A DNA stretch of 64,000 nt from NCBI RefSeq assembly GCF_029338175.1, contig NZ_CP119862.1, positions 1,984,001 to 2,048,000 on the forward strand, written 5' to 3'. Positions 27,899 to 40,236 of this stretch are shown here, piece after piece. Numbering within the stretch: position 1 is the first letter of the stretch; each line of letters opens with the position of its first letter. The notes under the pieces were generated by a model, which did not search any database, was not told the DNA's origin, and was given only the letters and a program-made list of their open reading frames with translations. Origin of the DNA: Citrobacter enshiensis (lineage in GTDB: Bacteria; Pseudomonadota; Gammaproteobacteria; Enterobacterales; Enterobacteriaceae). A program made the position numbers and the translations under genes.

Positions 27899-29422
27899 AT
27901 GCAACAGTCTACCCCGTATCTCTCATTTCGCGGCATTGGGAAAAACCTTTCCTGGCGTCAAAGCGCTAACGGATATCAAGTTTTGACTGTTATGCCGGTC
28001 AGGTGCATGCGCTGATGGTGGAGAATGGCGCCGGGAAATCAACACTCTTAAAAATTCTCAGCGGTAATTACGCGCCTACCACGGGTTCTTTGGCGATTCT
28101 CGGGCAGGAGGTCACGTTTGCTGACACCACTGCCGCATTGAACGCCGGTGTCGCTATTATTTATCAGGAATTACATCTCGTGCCGGAAATGACCGTCGCG
28201 GAGAATATCTATCTTGGTCAGTTGCCGCATAAAGGCGGAATTGTAAACCGATCGCTGTGCTTAATTATGAGGCCGGGTTGCAGCTAAAACATCTGGGTAT
28301 GGACATTGATCCTGACACCCCGCTGAAATATCTCTCGATCGGGCAGTGGCAGATGGTGGAGATCGCCAAAGCGCTGGCGCGTAATGCCAAAATTATCGCC
28401 TTTGATGAACCGACCAGTTCACTCTCAGCCAGAGAGATTGAGAACTTATTCCGCGTCATTCGTGAACTGCGTAAAGAAGGCCGCATCATTTTGTACGTTT
28501 CGCACCGTATGGAAGAAATTTTCGCGCTGAGCGACGCCATTACCAGTGTTCAAAGATGGCCGCTACGTCAAAACATTTGCCGACATGCAGCAGGTGAACC
28601 ACGATGCGTTAGTGCAGGCGATGGTAGGGCGCGATCTCACGGCGATATTTACGGTTGGGAATCCAGGCCCTATGGTGCAGAGCGTCTGCGTCTGCATGAG
28701 GTGAAAGCGCCAGGTGTAAGAACACCGATCAGTTTGTCGGTGAGCCAGTCGGCGAAATTGTCGGGCTGTTTGGCCTGGTTGGCGCCGGACGCAGTGAGCT
28801 GATGAAAGGGTTGTTCGGCGGCACGCGTATCACCGGAGGTCAGGTGTATATCGATGAAAAACCAATTGATATCCGCAAGCCTGCCAATGCCATTGCGGCG
28901 GGCATGATGCTCTGCCCGGAAGACCGTAAAGCTGAGGGGATCATCCCGGTGCATTCTGTACGCGACAATATCAACATCAGCGCGCGTCGTAAGCACGTCC
29001 GGGGCGGGTGCCTTATCAATAACCGTTGGGAAGAGACTAACGCCGACCACCATATTCACTCACTTAACATTAAAACACCGGGCGCGGAGCAACTGATCAT
29101 GAACCTCTCCGGGGGGAATCAGCAGAAGGCAATCCTGGGGCGCTGGCTGTCGGAAGAGATGAAAGTCATTTTGCTTGATGAGCCAACACGCGGCATTGAT
29201 GTGGGCGCAAAACACGAAATCTATAACGTTATCTACGCCCTGGCGGCGCGGGGCGTTGCTGTGCTGTTTGCCTCCAGTGATTTGCCGGAGGTTCTGGGCG
29301 TCGCCGACCGTATTGTGGTGATGAGGGAAGGGGAGATCGCCGGTGAATTGATTCACGAACAGGCGGATGAACGGCAGGCTCTGAGCCTTGCTATGCCAAA
29401 AGTCAGCCAGGCAATCGCCTGA
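27899..29422 (+). CDS. araG: L-arabinose ABC transporter ATPase AraG, multiple frameshifts
   Basis: A two-domain sugar ABC ATPase, about 504 residues after repair. First Walker [17 protein letters not shown], first Walker [13 protein letters not shown]; second-domain signature [16 protein letters not shown] and Walker [15 protein letters not shown]. Breaks fall at about 27945-28000, 28245-28260, 28545 and 28660-28760; each piece matches the E. coli protein in order. It couples ATP hydrolysis to arabinose import through AraH. Confidence 0.9.
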
Positions 29423-29436
29423 GTAAGGAGAGTATG

Positions 29437-30428
29437 ATGTCTTCTGTAACTACATCGGGATCTGGCGCACCTAAGTCGCCGTTTAATATTGGGCGCATTT
29501 GGGATCAGTACGGAATGTTGGTTGTGTTCGCGGTACTGTTCCTGGCCTGCGCTATTTTTGTGCCGAACTTTGCCACCTTTATTAATATGAAGGGGCTGGG
29601 GCTGGCTATCTCCATGTCAGGCATGGTGGCCTGCGGGATGTTGTTCTGTCTGGCATCCGGCGATTTCGACCTCTCTGTCGCCTCCGTCATTGCCTGCGCC
29701 GGGGTGACGACCGCTGTGGTCATCAACATGACCGAAAGCCTGTGGATCGGCGTGGCGGCAGGACTGCTGCTCGGCGTGCTGTGTGGTCTGGTGAACGGTT
29801 TCGTGATTGCCCGCTTAAAGATCAACGCCCTGATCACCCACCGCTTGCCACGATGCAGATTGTGCGCGGGCCTGGCGTATATCATCTCTGACGGGGAAAG
29901 CGGTCTGGTATGAAGACCGAGCGTTCTTTACCCTCGGCTATGCGAACTGGTTCGGGCTGCCTGCGCCGATTTGGTTAACGGTCGCCTGCCTGGTCATCTT
30001 TGGTCTGCTGCTGAATAAAACCACCTTTGGTCGTAATACGCTGGCGATTGGCGGGAATGAGGAAGCGGCGCGCCTGGCCGGGGTTCCGGTCGTTCGCACC
30101 AAAATCATCATCTTTGTGCTCTCGGGGTTGGTTTCTGCCGCAGCTGGGATCATTCTGGCATCGCGTATGACCAGCGGTCAGCCGATGACCTCGATTGGTT
30201 ATGAGCTGATTGTGATTTCTGCCTGTGTACTTGGGGGCGTATCCCCTCAAAGGGCGGAATCGGAAAAATCTCCTATGTGGTGGCCGGGGTGTTGATTCTG
30301 GGGACAGTGGAAAACGCCATGAACCTGCTGAATATTTCTCCTTCGCGCAGTACGTAGTTCGTGGTTTGATCCTGCTGGCCGCGGTGATCTTCGACCGTTA
30401 CAAACAAAAAGCGAAACGTACCGTGTAA
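29437..30428 (+). CDS. araH: L-arabinose ABC transporter permease AraH, multiple frameshifts
   Basis: The membrane channel of AraFGH, about 328 residues after repair. The first 135 residues are open (WDQYGMLVVFAVLFLACAIF, LASGDFDLSVASVIACAG). Indels near 29840, 29890, 30240 and 30345 split the rest: TFGRNTLAIGGNEEAARLAG, SGQPMTSIGYELIVISACVL and FAQYVVRGLILLAAVIFDRY lie in different frames. GGNEEAA-LAG is the conserved cytoplasmic loop of this permease family. Confidence 0.9.
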
Positions 30429-30466
30429 CGTTTTTATCAGCCAACCTTTTAGTATAGTTCCTCCTG

Positions 30467-30500
30467 ATCGCCAGCCCCTGGTACGGCTGGCGATTGTCTT
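30467..30500 (+). terminator. Terminator of araFGH
   Basis: A perfect 10-base stem ATCGCCAGCC/GGCTGGCGAT with an 8-base loop and a short T-rich tail, 39 bases after araH. Confidence 0.8.
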
Positions 30501-30547
30501 TCAAAATGGCGAGCATTGTCACACTGTCTATACTTACATGCTAATGA

Positions 30548-32790
<2,243 letters not shown>

Positions 32791-32807
32791 CATTCGCTCA
32801 GCGGCGC

Positions 32808-33237
32808 TTATTCTTTCGCCAGCGGAACCAACAAAACATCTACCTGGCTGGCGCTGACCACACTTTTCGCAGAGCAGGAGCTCGCGAAAAGAGAACTGTG
32901 GTTATGATTCCCGTAAAATGACCAAATCCACCGCATGTTTTCGGCACACATCCAGAATATGTTCGTTGAGCTCCCCATAAGTAATAAAGGTTTGCTCAAT
33001 GGGATAACCCGCGTCACGACTGAGTGTATTAAGAAAGTCCTGTGTCTCCTCACGCATCACCTCGCGTAAATCCTCCAGCATCGGCGCAGCGAACTGGTTA
33101 TAGATCTCAGGGTCGGAGGCGAGAGTAATCAGACTAATGCGGGCATTGACAGGGCGCGCAATGGAAACGGCTTTGGCTAAAAGTTGGCGGCTTTCTGGCG
33201 TAACGGCAACGGCGACAAGAATATGGGTGTAGCTCAT
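32808..33237 (-). CDS. uspC: Universal stress protein UspC, one frameshift
   Basis: A 142-residue Usp-family protein. MSYTHILVAVAVTPESRQLL and IARPVNARISLITLASDPEI match E. coli UspC (YecG), which supports motility and osmotic adaptation. One extra T near 32915 shifts the end; the repaired tail GNHNHSSLFASSCSAKSVV, VDVLLVPLA contains the G-x-H-G-like nucleotide region. Convergent with otsA, 17 bases apart. Confidence 0.92.
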
Positions 33238-33740
33238 AACTCGCTCCTTAATTGCAAGAATATGAGGTGGTAGTTCAGCTTTACTCTGTTTAAACCAATA
33301 CTGCAACGCTTAGATAGGGCAATTGTGTGAGGGTTATCATAATTATTCATTAGATATTCTTATGGTTGAAATCGTGACAAAAATCACCAGGAAGACATTA
33401 TTGTACGATTTAAATTAAATTTTGTGGGTATGAAAATGAAATGTTAATTGCAATGTAACAAAAATTAACATATAACCTATGGTAACTATGGGGTATTAAT
33501 TAACGCGTCTTAATTTTTAAGTTATTGTTTTAGTGGAATTAAGTGTTTTTTCCCAAAAAGCACTATACCCAATAATTTTATATTTTCATAAAGTGATATT
33601 CACTTATTGAAACAAATGGCTTGTGTCTATTTCTTGAGCGCCTGGTCGGATCTCTGGAATACAAAGAATGCTCAATTGGCTATTAAACACACAAAATAAA
33701 AGCTTAACTGATGGGTTTATGTTAAGTATTTGAGCAATAT

Positions 33741-33756
33741 TGTGACGTAGATCACA
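33741..33756 (+). promoter_or_regulatory. CRP site of flhDC
   Basis: TGTGACGTAGATCACA is an exact TGTGA-N6-TCACA operator, about 80 bases before the inferred transcription start, matching the cAMP-CRP activation of flhDC known in E. coli. Confidence 0.85.
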
Positions 33757-33823
33757 TATTTTTCAAATTCGCAGCCCCGCTCCGTTGTATGTGTCGGTGG
33801 TGGCGAGTAGAGTTGCGTCGAAT

Positions 33824-33837
33824 TAGGAAAAATCTTA
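33824..33837 (-). promoter_or_regulatory. RcsAB box of flhDC
   Basis: Read on the minus strand, TAAGATTTTTCCTA matches the RcsAB consensus TAAGAATATTCCTA at 12 of 14 positions. In E. coli the same box just past the start site mediates repression of flagella under envelope stress. Confidence 0.7.
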
Positions 33838-34029
33838 GGTATTTGTAAGAATTGATTAAAACGTGTAAATGGCGAGTGTTCCCTGGAGGGAGTGCTTTCC
33901 AGTGCGCGTTTGTACCTGAACACTGCTATGTATTTGACCTTTTTGATTTTTTTACCGGGGATTCCCGGCAACATCACGGGGTGCGGTTTTACCGCATAAA
34001 AATAAAATGGGTTATTCTGGATGGGAACA

Positions 34030-34382
34030 ATGCACACATCCGAGTTGCTGAAACATATCTATGACATCAATTTGTCATATTTACTTCTTGCACAGCGTCT
34101 GATCGTACAGGACAAAGCATCCGCGATGTTCCGCCTGGGCATCAGTGAAGAGATGGCGAACACGCTGGGGGACTTTTAACGCTTCCGCAAATGGTCAAGT
34201 TGGCCGAAACAAATCAGTTAGTGTGTCATTTCCGCTTTGACAGCAGCCAGACGATCACGCGTCTGACGCAGGATTCGCGTGTCGACGATCTTCAGCAAAT
34301 TCATACCGGCATCATGCTGTCAACGCGTCTGCTCAACGACGTGAATCTGGCTGACGATGCGGCGCGTAAGAAAAGGGCCTGA
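34030..34382 (+). CDS. flhD: Flagellar master regulator subunit FlhD, frameshifted
   Basis: Dimeric partner of FlhC in the FlhD4C2 activator of class II flagellar promoters. [20 protein letters not shown] and [18 protein letters not shown] are as in E. coli. The raw frame stops after NTLGDF because of two extra bases (an A and a T) in GGGGACTTTTAACG near 34169-34178; without them it reads [17 protein letters not shown] and continues to KKRA. An in-frame ATG at 34021 would add three residues. Loss of flhD would abolish motility, so error is likelier than mutation. Confidence 0.93.
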
Positions 34383-34384
34383 TG

Positions 34385-34963
34385 ATGAGCGAAAAAAGCA
34401 TTGTTCAGGAAGCGCGCGATATCCAGTTGGCCATGGAATTGATCACCCTGGGCGCCCGTTTGCAAATGCTGGAAAGCGAAACGCAGTTAAGCCGTGGTCG
34501 TCTCATCAGGCTGTACAAAGAATTACGCGGTAGTCCTCCGCCAAAAGGGATGCTTCCGTTTTCCACCGACTGGTTTATGACATGGGAGCAGAACATTCAT
34601 GCTTCCATGTTCTGTAACGCCTGGCAGTTCTTACTCAAAACAGGACTCTGCAGCGGCGTAGATGCGGTGATCAAAGCGTATCGACTTTACCTGGAACAGT
34701 GCCCGCAACCGGAAGAAGGGCCGCTGCTCGCGCTAACCCGTGCCTGGACACTCGTACGTTTTGTTGAAAGTGGTTTGCTCGAAATGTCGAGCTGTAACTG
34801 CTGTGGCGGCAATTTTATTACCCACGCACATCAGCCGCTGGGCAGCTTTGCCTGCAGTTTATGCCAGCCTCCTTCCCGCGCCGTAAAAAGACGTAAACTT
34901 TCCCGTGATGCTGCCGATATTATTCCACAACTGCTGGATGAACAGGTCGAACAGGCTGTTTAA
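34385..34963 (+). CDS. flhC: Flagellar master regulator subunit FlhC
   Basis: Zinc-containing subunit of FlhD4C2, intact at 192 residues. [20 protein letters not shown] and, near the end, [15 protein letters not shown] with [17 protein letters not shown] supply the four-cysteine zinc site. It is coupled to flhD (the flhD stop lies three bases upstream). An ATG one codon earlier (34382) is an alternative start. Confidence 0.95.
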   Translation: MSEKSIVQEARDIQLAMELITLGARLQMLESETQLSRGRLIRLYKELRGSPPPKGMLPFSTDWFMTWEQNIHASMFCNAWQFLLKTGLCSGVDAVIKAYRLYLEQCPQPEEGPLLALTRAWTLVRFVESGLLEMSSCNCCGGNFITHAHQPLGSFACSLCQPPSRAVKRRKLSRDAADIIPQLLDEQVEQAV

Positions 34964-34988
34964 CCGATACGGTGTGGACAAACACTCC

Positions 34989-35021
34989 AGCAGCGGTAAG
35001 TGATTACCGCTGCTTTTTTTT
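34989..35021 (+). terminator. Terminator of flhDC
   Basis: A perfect 11-base stem AGCAGCGGTAA/TTACCGCTGCT, four-base loop and eight T residues, 25 bases after flhC. Confidence 0.92.
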
Positions 35022-35087
35022 GCCTCGCGTACGTGTTAACGCCCCGACTGCGCATCCTGCCATAGTCAACAGCGGAAGGATGATGTC

Positions 35088-35983
35088 GTGCTTATCTTAT
35101 TAGGTTACCTGGTGGTTATCGGTACAGTTTTCGGCGGTTATGTGATGACCGGCGGACACCTTGGGGCACTCTATCAACCAGCTGAACTGGTCATCATCGG
35201 TGGCGCGGGTATAGGGGCGTTTATTGTCGGTAATAACGGCAAAGCCATCAAAGGGACGATGAAAGCGATCCCGTTACTGTTTCGTCGTTCCAAATACACG
35301 AAAGCAATGTATATGGATTTGCTGGCGCTGCTCTATCGCCTGATGGCCAAGTCGCGGCCAGCAGGGGATGTTCTCGCTGGAGCGGGACATTGAAAATCCA
35401 GGGGAAAGTGAAATTTTCGCCAGCTATCCGCGCATTCTTGCCGACGCGGTGATGCTTGATTTTATTGTCGATTATTTGCGTCTGATCATCAGCGGCAACA
35501 TGAATACCTTCGAAATTGAAGCGTTGATGGATGAAGAAATTGAGACGCACGAAAGCGAATCAGAAGTCCCGGCCAACAGCCTGGCGTTGGTTGGCGACTC
35601 GTTACCGGCGTTTGGCATCGTGGCGGCGGTGATGGGGGTGGTGCATGCACTGGCCTCGGCTGACCGTCCGGCCGCCGAACTCGGCGCATTGATTGCGCAC
35701 GCCATGGTGGGAACATTCCTCGGGATCTTACTGGCTTATGGTTTTATTTCACCGCTGGCCAGTGTCCTGCGCCAGAAAAGTGCGGAAACCAGCAAAATGA
35801 TGCAGTGCGTGAAGGGTCACTCTGCTCTCGAACCTGAACGGTTATGCGCCGCCGATAGCCGTCGAATTTGGCCGCAAGACGCTCTATTCCAGCGAACGTC
35901 CTTCCTTTATTGAGCTGTGAAGAGCATGTGCGTGCGTGAGAAACCCGAAACCAGCAGCAGACGACGGACCCGAGGAAGCATGA
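35088..35983 (+). CDS. motA: Flagellar stator protein MotA, several frameshifts
   Basis: With MotB it forms the proton channel that drives the flagellar motor. GTG start at 35088 (MLILLGYLVVIGTVFGGYVM). The frame breaks near 35356 (extra base in GCGGCCAGC), so MFSLERDIENPGESEIF follows in another frame, and again near 35812 and 35915-35930; the repaired tail ends with GPEEA at 35983. The charged loop (LERDIENPGESEIFASYPRI) and the membrane helix LVGDSLPAFGIVAAVMGVVH are intact. The stop overlaps motB. Confidence 0.93.
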
Positions 35984-36910
35984 AGGAATCAGGCCCATCC
36001 CATCATCGTCGTAAAACGACGAAAGCATAAAGGACACGGCGGTGGGGCGCATGGCTCATGGAAAATTGCCTATGCCGACTTTATGACCGCAATGATGGCG
36101 TTTTTTCTGGTCATGTGGCTGATTTCCATCTCCAGCCCGAAAGAGTTGATCCAGATTGCCGAATACTTTCGCACCCCGCTGGCAACGGCAGTGACGGGGG
36201 GCAACCGCATATCGAACAGTCAAAGCGCCATTCCTGGCGGCGGCGACGACTACACCCAGCATCAGGGGGAAGTCAACAAGCAGCCGAACATTGATGAGCT
36301 GAAAAAGCGCATGGAGCAAAGCCGTCTGAGCAAGCTGCGCGGCGATCTCGATCAGCTGATTGAATCTGACCCCAAACTGCGCGCGTTACGCCCGCATTTG
36401 AAGATTGATCTGGTTCAGGAAGGGCTGCGCATTCAGATTATCGACAGCCAGAATCGCCCGATGTTTAAAACCGGTAGTGCCGACGTTGAGCCGTATATGC
36501 GCGATATTCTGCGCGCCATCGCGCCCGTGCTTAACGGTATTCCGAATCGCGTCAGTCTTTCCGGGCATACCGATGACTTCCCTTATGCCAACGGTGAGAA
36601 AGGCTACAGCAACTGGGAATTGTCTGCTGATCGCGCCAATGCTTCGCGTCGGGAGTTGGTCAGCGGCGGTCTGGATGATGGAAAAGTGTTACGGGTGGTC
36701 GGCATGGCTGCCACGATGCGTCTGAGCGATCGCGGTCCCGATGACGCCATCAACCGCCGTATCAGCCTGTTAGTTCTCAATAAACAGGCAGAAGAGGCCA
36801 TTTTGCATGAAAACGCTGAAAGCCAGAATGAGCCAGTAAGTGTCTTACGACAGCCAGCGGCAGTGCCGTCGGCAAGCGTTCCCACATCGCCACCAGCCAA
36901 TCCGAGGTGA
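35980..36910 (+). CDS. motB: Flagellar stator protein MotB, one frameshift at the start
   Basis: Stator subunit anchored to peptidoglycan. [20 protein letters not shown] carries the proton-binding Asp (Asp32 of E. coli), and the C-terminal OmpA-like domain has [20 protein letters not shown] and [14 protein letters not shown]. One extra G in ATGAAGGAATC at 35980-35990 hides the start; corrected, it opens [13 protein letters not shown]. The open frame from 36083 lacks these residues. Confidence 0.94.
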
Positions 36911-36914
36911 TAGC

Positions 36915-38938
36915 GTGAGCATGGATATTAGCGATTTTTATCAGACATTTTTTGATGAAGCTGACGAATTGTTGGCTGACATGGAGCAGCACCTGCTTGA
37001 TTTGGTGCCTGAGGCCCCGGATTCAGAGCAGCTGAATGCGATTTTTCGTGCGGCGCATTCGATAAAAGGTGGCGCAGGCACGTTTGGTTTTACCGTTTTG
37101 CAGGAAACCACCCACTTAATGGAAAACCTGCTGGATGAAGCCCGGCGCGGTGAGATGCAGCTCAATACCGACATTATCAACCTGTTTTTGGAAACGAAAG
37201 ATATTATGCAGGAACAGCTCGACGCCTATAAAAGCTCTGAACAGCCGGATACCGCAAGCTTCGAATACATCTGCAATGCGTTACGTCAGTTAGCGCTGGA
37301 AGCCAAAGGCGAAACAGCGCCTGCCGTCGTGAGCGCCGCCAAACTGAGTGTTGTCGACAGTATGGCGATTCAGGAAGAGACCGCGACGCCGCAGAGTGGC
37401 GAAGAGACGCAATTGCGTATTGTGCTTTCTCGTCTGAAAGCCAATGAAGTCGATTTACTGGAAGAAGAACTGGGCAATCTGGCCACATTAACGGATGTCG
37501 TCAAAGGGGCCGATAGCCTTTCTGCGACGCTGGACGGCAGCATTGCGGAAGATGACATTGTCGCGGTGCTCTGCTTTGTGATTGAAGCAGACCAGATTGC
37601 GTTTGAGCAGGTGACTGTCGCGCACGAAGAGCCGCCTGTGGCCGTCGTGGCGTCGCCACAGACGCCAGCGGTCGTTTCTGCGGTGAAGAGTGCGGCCAGC
37701 GAACCGCAGCCCGCGCGCGCGGAACGTGAAAAACCGGCCCGTGCAAGCGAATCGACCAGCATTCGCGTGGCGGTTGAGAAGGTGGATCAACTGATCAACC
37801 TGGTGGGCGAACTGGTGATTACCCAGTCGATGCTGGCGCAACGATCCAACGAACTTGACCCGGTGAATCACGGCGATCTCATCACCAGCATGGGTCAGTT
37901 ACAACGTAACGCCCGCGACCTGCAAGAGTCGGTCATGTCGATTCGTATGATGCCGATGGAGTATGTTTTCAGCCGTTTCCCGCGCCTGGTGTGCGCGATC
38001 TGGCAGGCAAACTGAACAAGCAGGTTGAGCTGACGCTGATCGGTAGCTCGACGGAACTGGACAAGAGCCTGATTGAACGCATTATCGATCCCCTGACGCA
38101 CCTGGTGCGCAACAGTCTCGACCACGGTATTGAGTTACCGGAAAAACGCGCCGAATCTGGCAAAAGTGCGGTCGGGAATCTGATCCTTTCTGCGGAACAT
38201 CAGGGCGGGAATATCTGCATTGAAGTGACCGACGATGGGGCGGGGCTTAACCGTGAACGCATCCTCGCAAAAGCGATGTCGCAAGGAATGGCGATCCACG
38301 AAAACATGACCGATGACGAAGTCGGCATGTTGATTTTTGCCCCAGGCTTCTCGACGGCGGAGCAGGTAACGGATGTGTCTGGCCGTGGCGTCGGCATGGA
38401 CGTGGTGAAACGTAACATTCAGGAGATGGGCGGCCACGTTGAGATCCAGTCAAAACAGGGCTCCGGCACCACCATTCGCATTTTGTTGCCGCTAACGCTG
38501 GCCATCCTCGACGGGATGTCGGTTCGCGTGGCAAATGAAGTTTTCATTTTGCCACTGAATGCGGTGATGGAGTCGCTCCAGCCGCGCGAAGAAGATTTGC
38601 ATCCGTTGGCGGGCGGCGAACGCGTACTGGAAGTGCGCGGGGAATATTTGCCGCTGGTGGAACTGTGGAAACTGTTCGATGTGGTCGGCGCGAAAACAGA
38701 AGCGACCCAGGGCATCGTCGTGATCCTGCAAAGCGCCGGACGACGTTATGCGCTGCTGGTCGACCAGCTTATTGGCCAGCACCAGGTGGTGGTTAAAAAC
38801 CTGGAGAGCAACTATCGCAAAGTGCCGGGCATTTCGGCCGCAACCATTCTGGGTGACGGCAGCGTCGCGCTGATTGTGGATGTTTCTGCGCTGCAAGGTT
38901 TAAACCGCGAACAACGTATGGCGATCACCGCCGCCTGA
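36915..38938 (+). CDS. cheA: Chemotaxis histidine kinase CheA, one frameshift
   Basis: Kinase that phosphorylates CheY and CheB. P1 carries phospho-His in [17 protein letters not shown]2 follows, then P3 with [21 protein letters not shown]4 with [12 protein letters not shown] (N box), DDGAGL (G1) and [11 protein letters not shown] (G2), and the CheW-like P5. GTG start 36915 ([10 protein letters not shown]) as in E. coli. One extra T in GGTGTGCGCG near 37992 stops the frame after PRLV; the rest ([15 protein letters not shown]) follows in the next frame. About 674 residues. Confidence 0.95.
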
Positions 38939-38960
38939 TTGAGTGAGGAAGGAAAGAAAT

Positions 38961-39465
38961 ATGACCGGTATGAGTAATGTAACCAAACTGGCCGGCGAGC
39001 CGTCAGGCCAGGAATTTCTGGTATTTACGCTGGGAGACGAAGAGTACGGCATCGACATTCTGAAAGTGCAGGAAATTCGCGGCTACGATCAGGTGACACG
39101 CATCGCGAACACGCCATCGTTCATCAAAGGGGTGACCAATCTGCGCGGCGTCATTGTGCCGATTGTTGATCTGCGTGTGAAATTTAGCCAGGGCGACGTC
39201 GATTATAACGACAATACGGTGGTGATTGTCCTGAATCTGGGGCAACGCGTTGTCGGTATCGTGGTCGATGGCGTGTCTGATGTATTGTCGTTGGCCGCGG
39301 ATCAAATTCGCCCGGCCCCGGAGTTTGCCGTGACCTTATCGACGGAATACCTGACGGGCCTGGGGGCGCTGTGACGACCGTATGCTGATTTTGGTGAATA
39401 TCGAGAAATTGCTGAATAGCGATGAGATGGCGTTGCTGGATATCGCGGCCTCTCACGTGGCGTAA
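38961..39465 (+). CDS. cheW: Chemotaxis coupling protein CheW, one frameshift near the end
   Basis: Links receptors to Che[21 protein letters not shown] and [20 protein letters not shown] are near-identical to E. coli. The raw frame stops at 39374 after TGLGAL; one extra base in CTGTGACGACC shifts it, and the repaired end [28 protein letters not shown] runs to 39465. In E. coli tar follows directly, but here about 2.4 kb of other DNA intervenes. Confidence 0.94.
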
Positions 39466-39570
39466 TGCTGCTCAGTTAAGGAATTATCGAGAACCTGTCA
39501 CTCTGGTGAAGGGTGACGTTCACCTTATGTCCACTGCTTCTCTGCAATCACCCTACCTGTGAACGTGCAA

Positions 39571-40186
39571 GGGAGGCTCGCCGCCGCCTCCCTCGCAACC
39601 CTGGCTCCCGGCGGGAAAATCGTCGCTTCGCGATATATTCGCCTTATTCCGTCTGCCTGTCGGGTCGGGGTCGAGCCTGCATCCTTGCAGGCCGTCCCCT
39701 CCGCCCGCGTCCGTGCGGGCGGACCCGGTCAGCCGTCAACGTCTCATCGATTTTCAGCCGGACCGTGGTGTCGCTTCCGAATTCTGGCTTTCAGTGATTT
39801 CCGTTTGGCTGTTTAACCAAAAACTCAGATGGTCAGGTGGGGGAAGGGTCCGGGCCGAAAATTGCCGACGTGTTTCCGTAAGGTCGGGGGGAACCCGCAG
39901 GGATGCGGGGTTCAGGGCGCGTTTTACAGGGATGTTACCTCGCGCCCGACCCAGTAGCCTGGAGGAATAAACGGAGGGACAAAATTGCAGGGAGCAATTT
40001 TGAACAGTTCCTGAACTGGCCCCGAAGGGGTGAGCCCCAGGGATGGGGGCGAATATTCCGCGAAGCGGCAATTTTCCTGCCGGGAGCCGGGATTGTTAAG
40101 GGTGCGGCGATAGCACCCTTAACCCGTTCACGGGACATGAAATGCCAGAGAAGCGAGGAACATAAGGTGAACGGAACCTTGTTCCG
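39571..40186. repeat. Hairpin-rich non-coding element between cheW and the DAACS gene
   Basis: A GC-rich, non-coding stretch packed with stem-loops: GGGAGGC/GCCTCCC at 39571-39592, GCCTGCA/TGCAGGC at 39675-39692, TCCGCCCGC/GCGGGCGGA at 39700-39723, GAACCCGC at 39891-39913, AAAATTGC/GCAATTTT at 39981-40001, GCCCC/GGGGC at 40034-40050, an 11-base stem at 40095-40123 and CGGAAC/GTTCCG at 40172-40186. Several loops show AGGGA(T), or its complement in the left part. A 43-base inverted repeat at 39601-39643 and 40048-40090 (37 of 43 matching) brackets most of it. Long frames here lack coding character. It may be a dispersed repeat or a structured RNA; unresolved. Confidence 0.65.
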
Positions 40187-40236
40187 GAGTCAAAAATTTC
40201 CCAAAAAAAAGCATGACTCCTCAGAGCGTATGACTA

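Larger units (their letters stand above)
33238..34029 (+). promoter_or_regulatory. flhDC control region and long leader
   Basis: An AT-rich stretch of nearly 800 bases with no supported gene; the minus-strand frame at 33717-34037 is a shadow. It holds a perfect CRP site and an RcsB-type box (listed separately) at positions like those of E. coli, where transcription starts about 200 bases before flhD. GGA motifs near 33890 (CCCTGGAGGGAG) lie in the leader, where CsrA protects the E. coli mRNA. Confidence 0.7.

Noticed and set aside
33717-34037. A 106-codon minus-strand frame in the flhDC leader
   Set aside because: It covers the CRP and Rcs sites of flhDC and has no coding character.
34021-34382. 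flhD, motA, cheA and flhA as pseudogenes of a non-motile strain
   Set aside because: All motifs are conserved and the breaks are of the same one-extra-base kind seen in unrelated housekeeping genes such as araF, otsA and ftnA.
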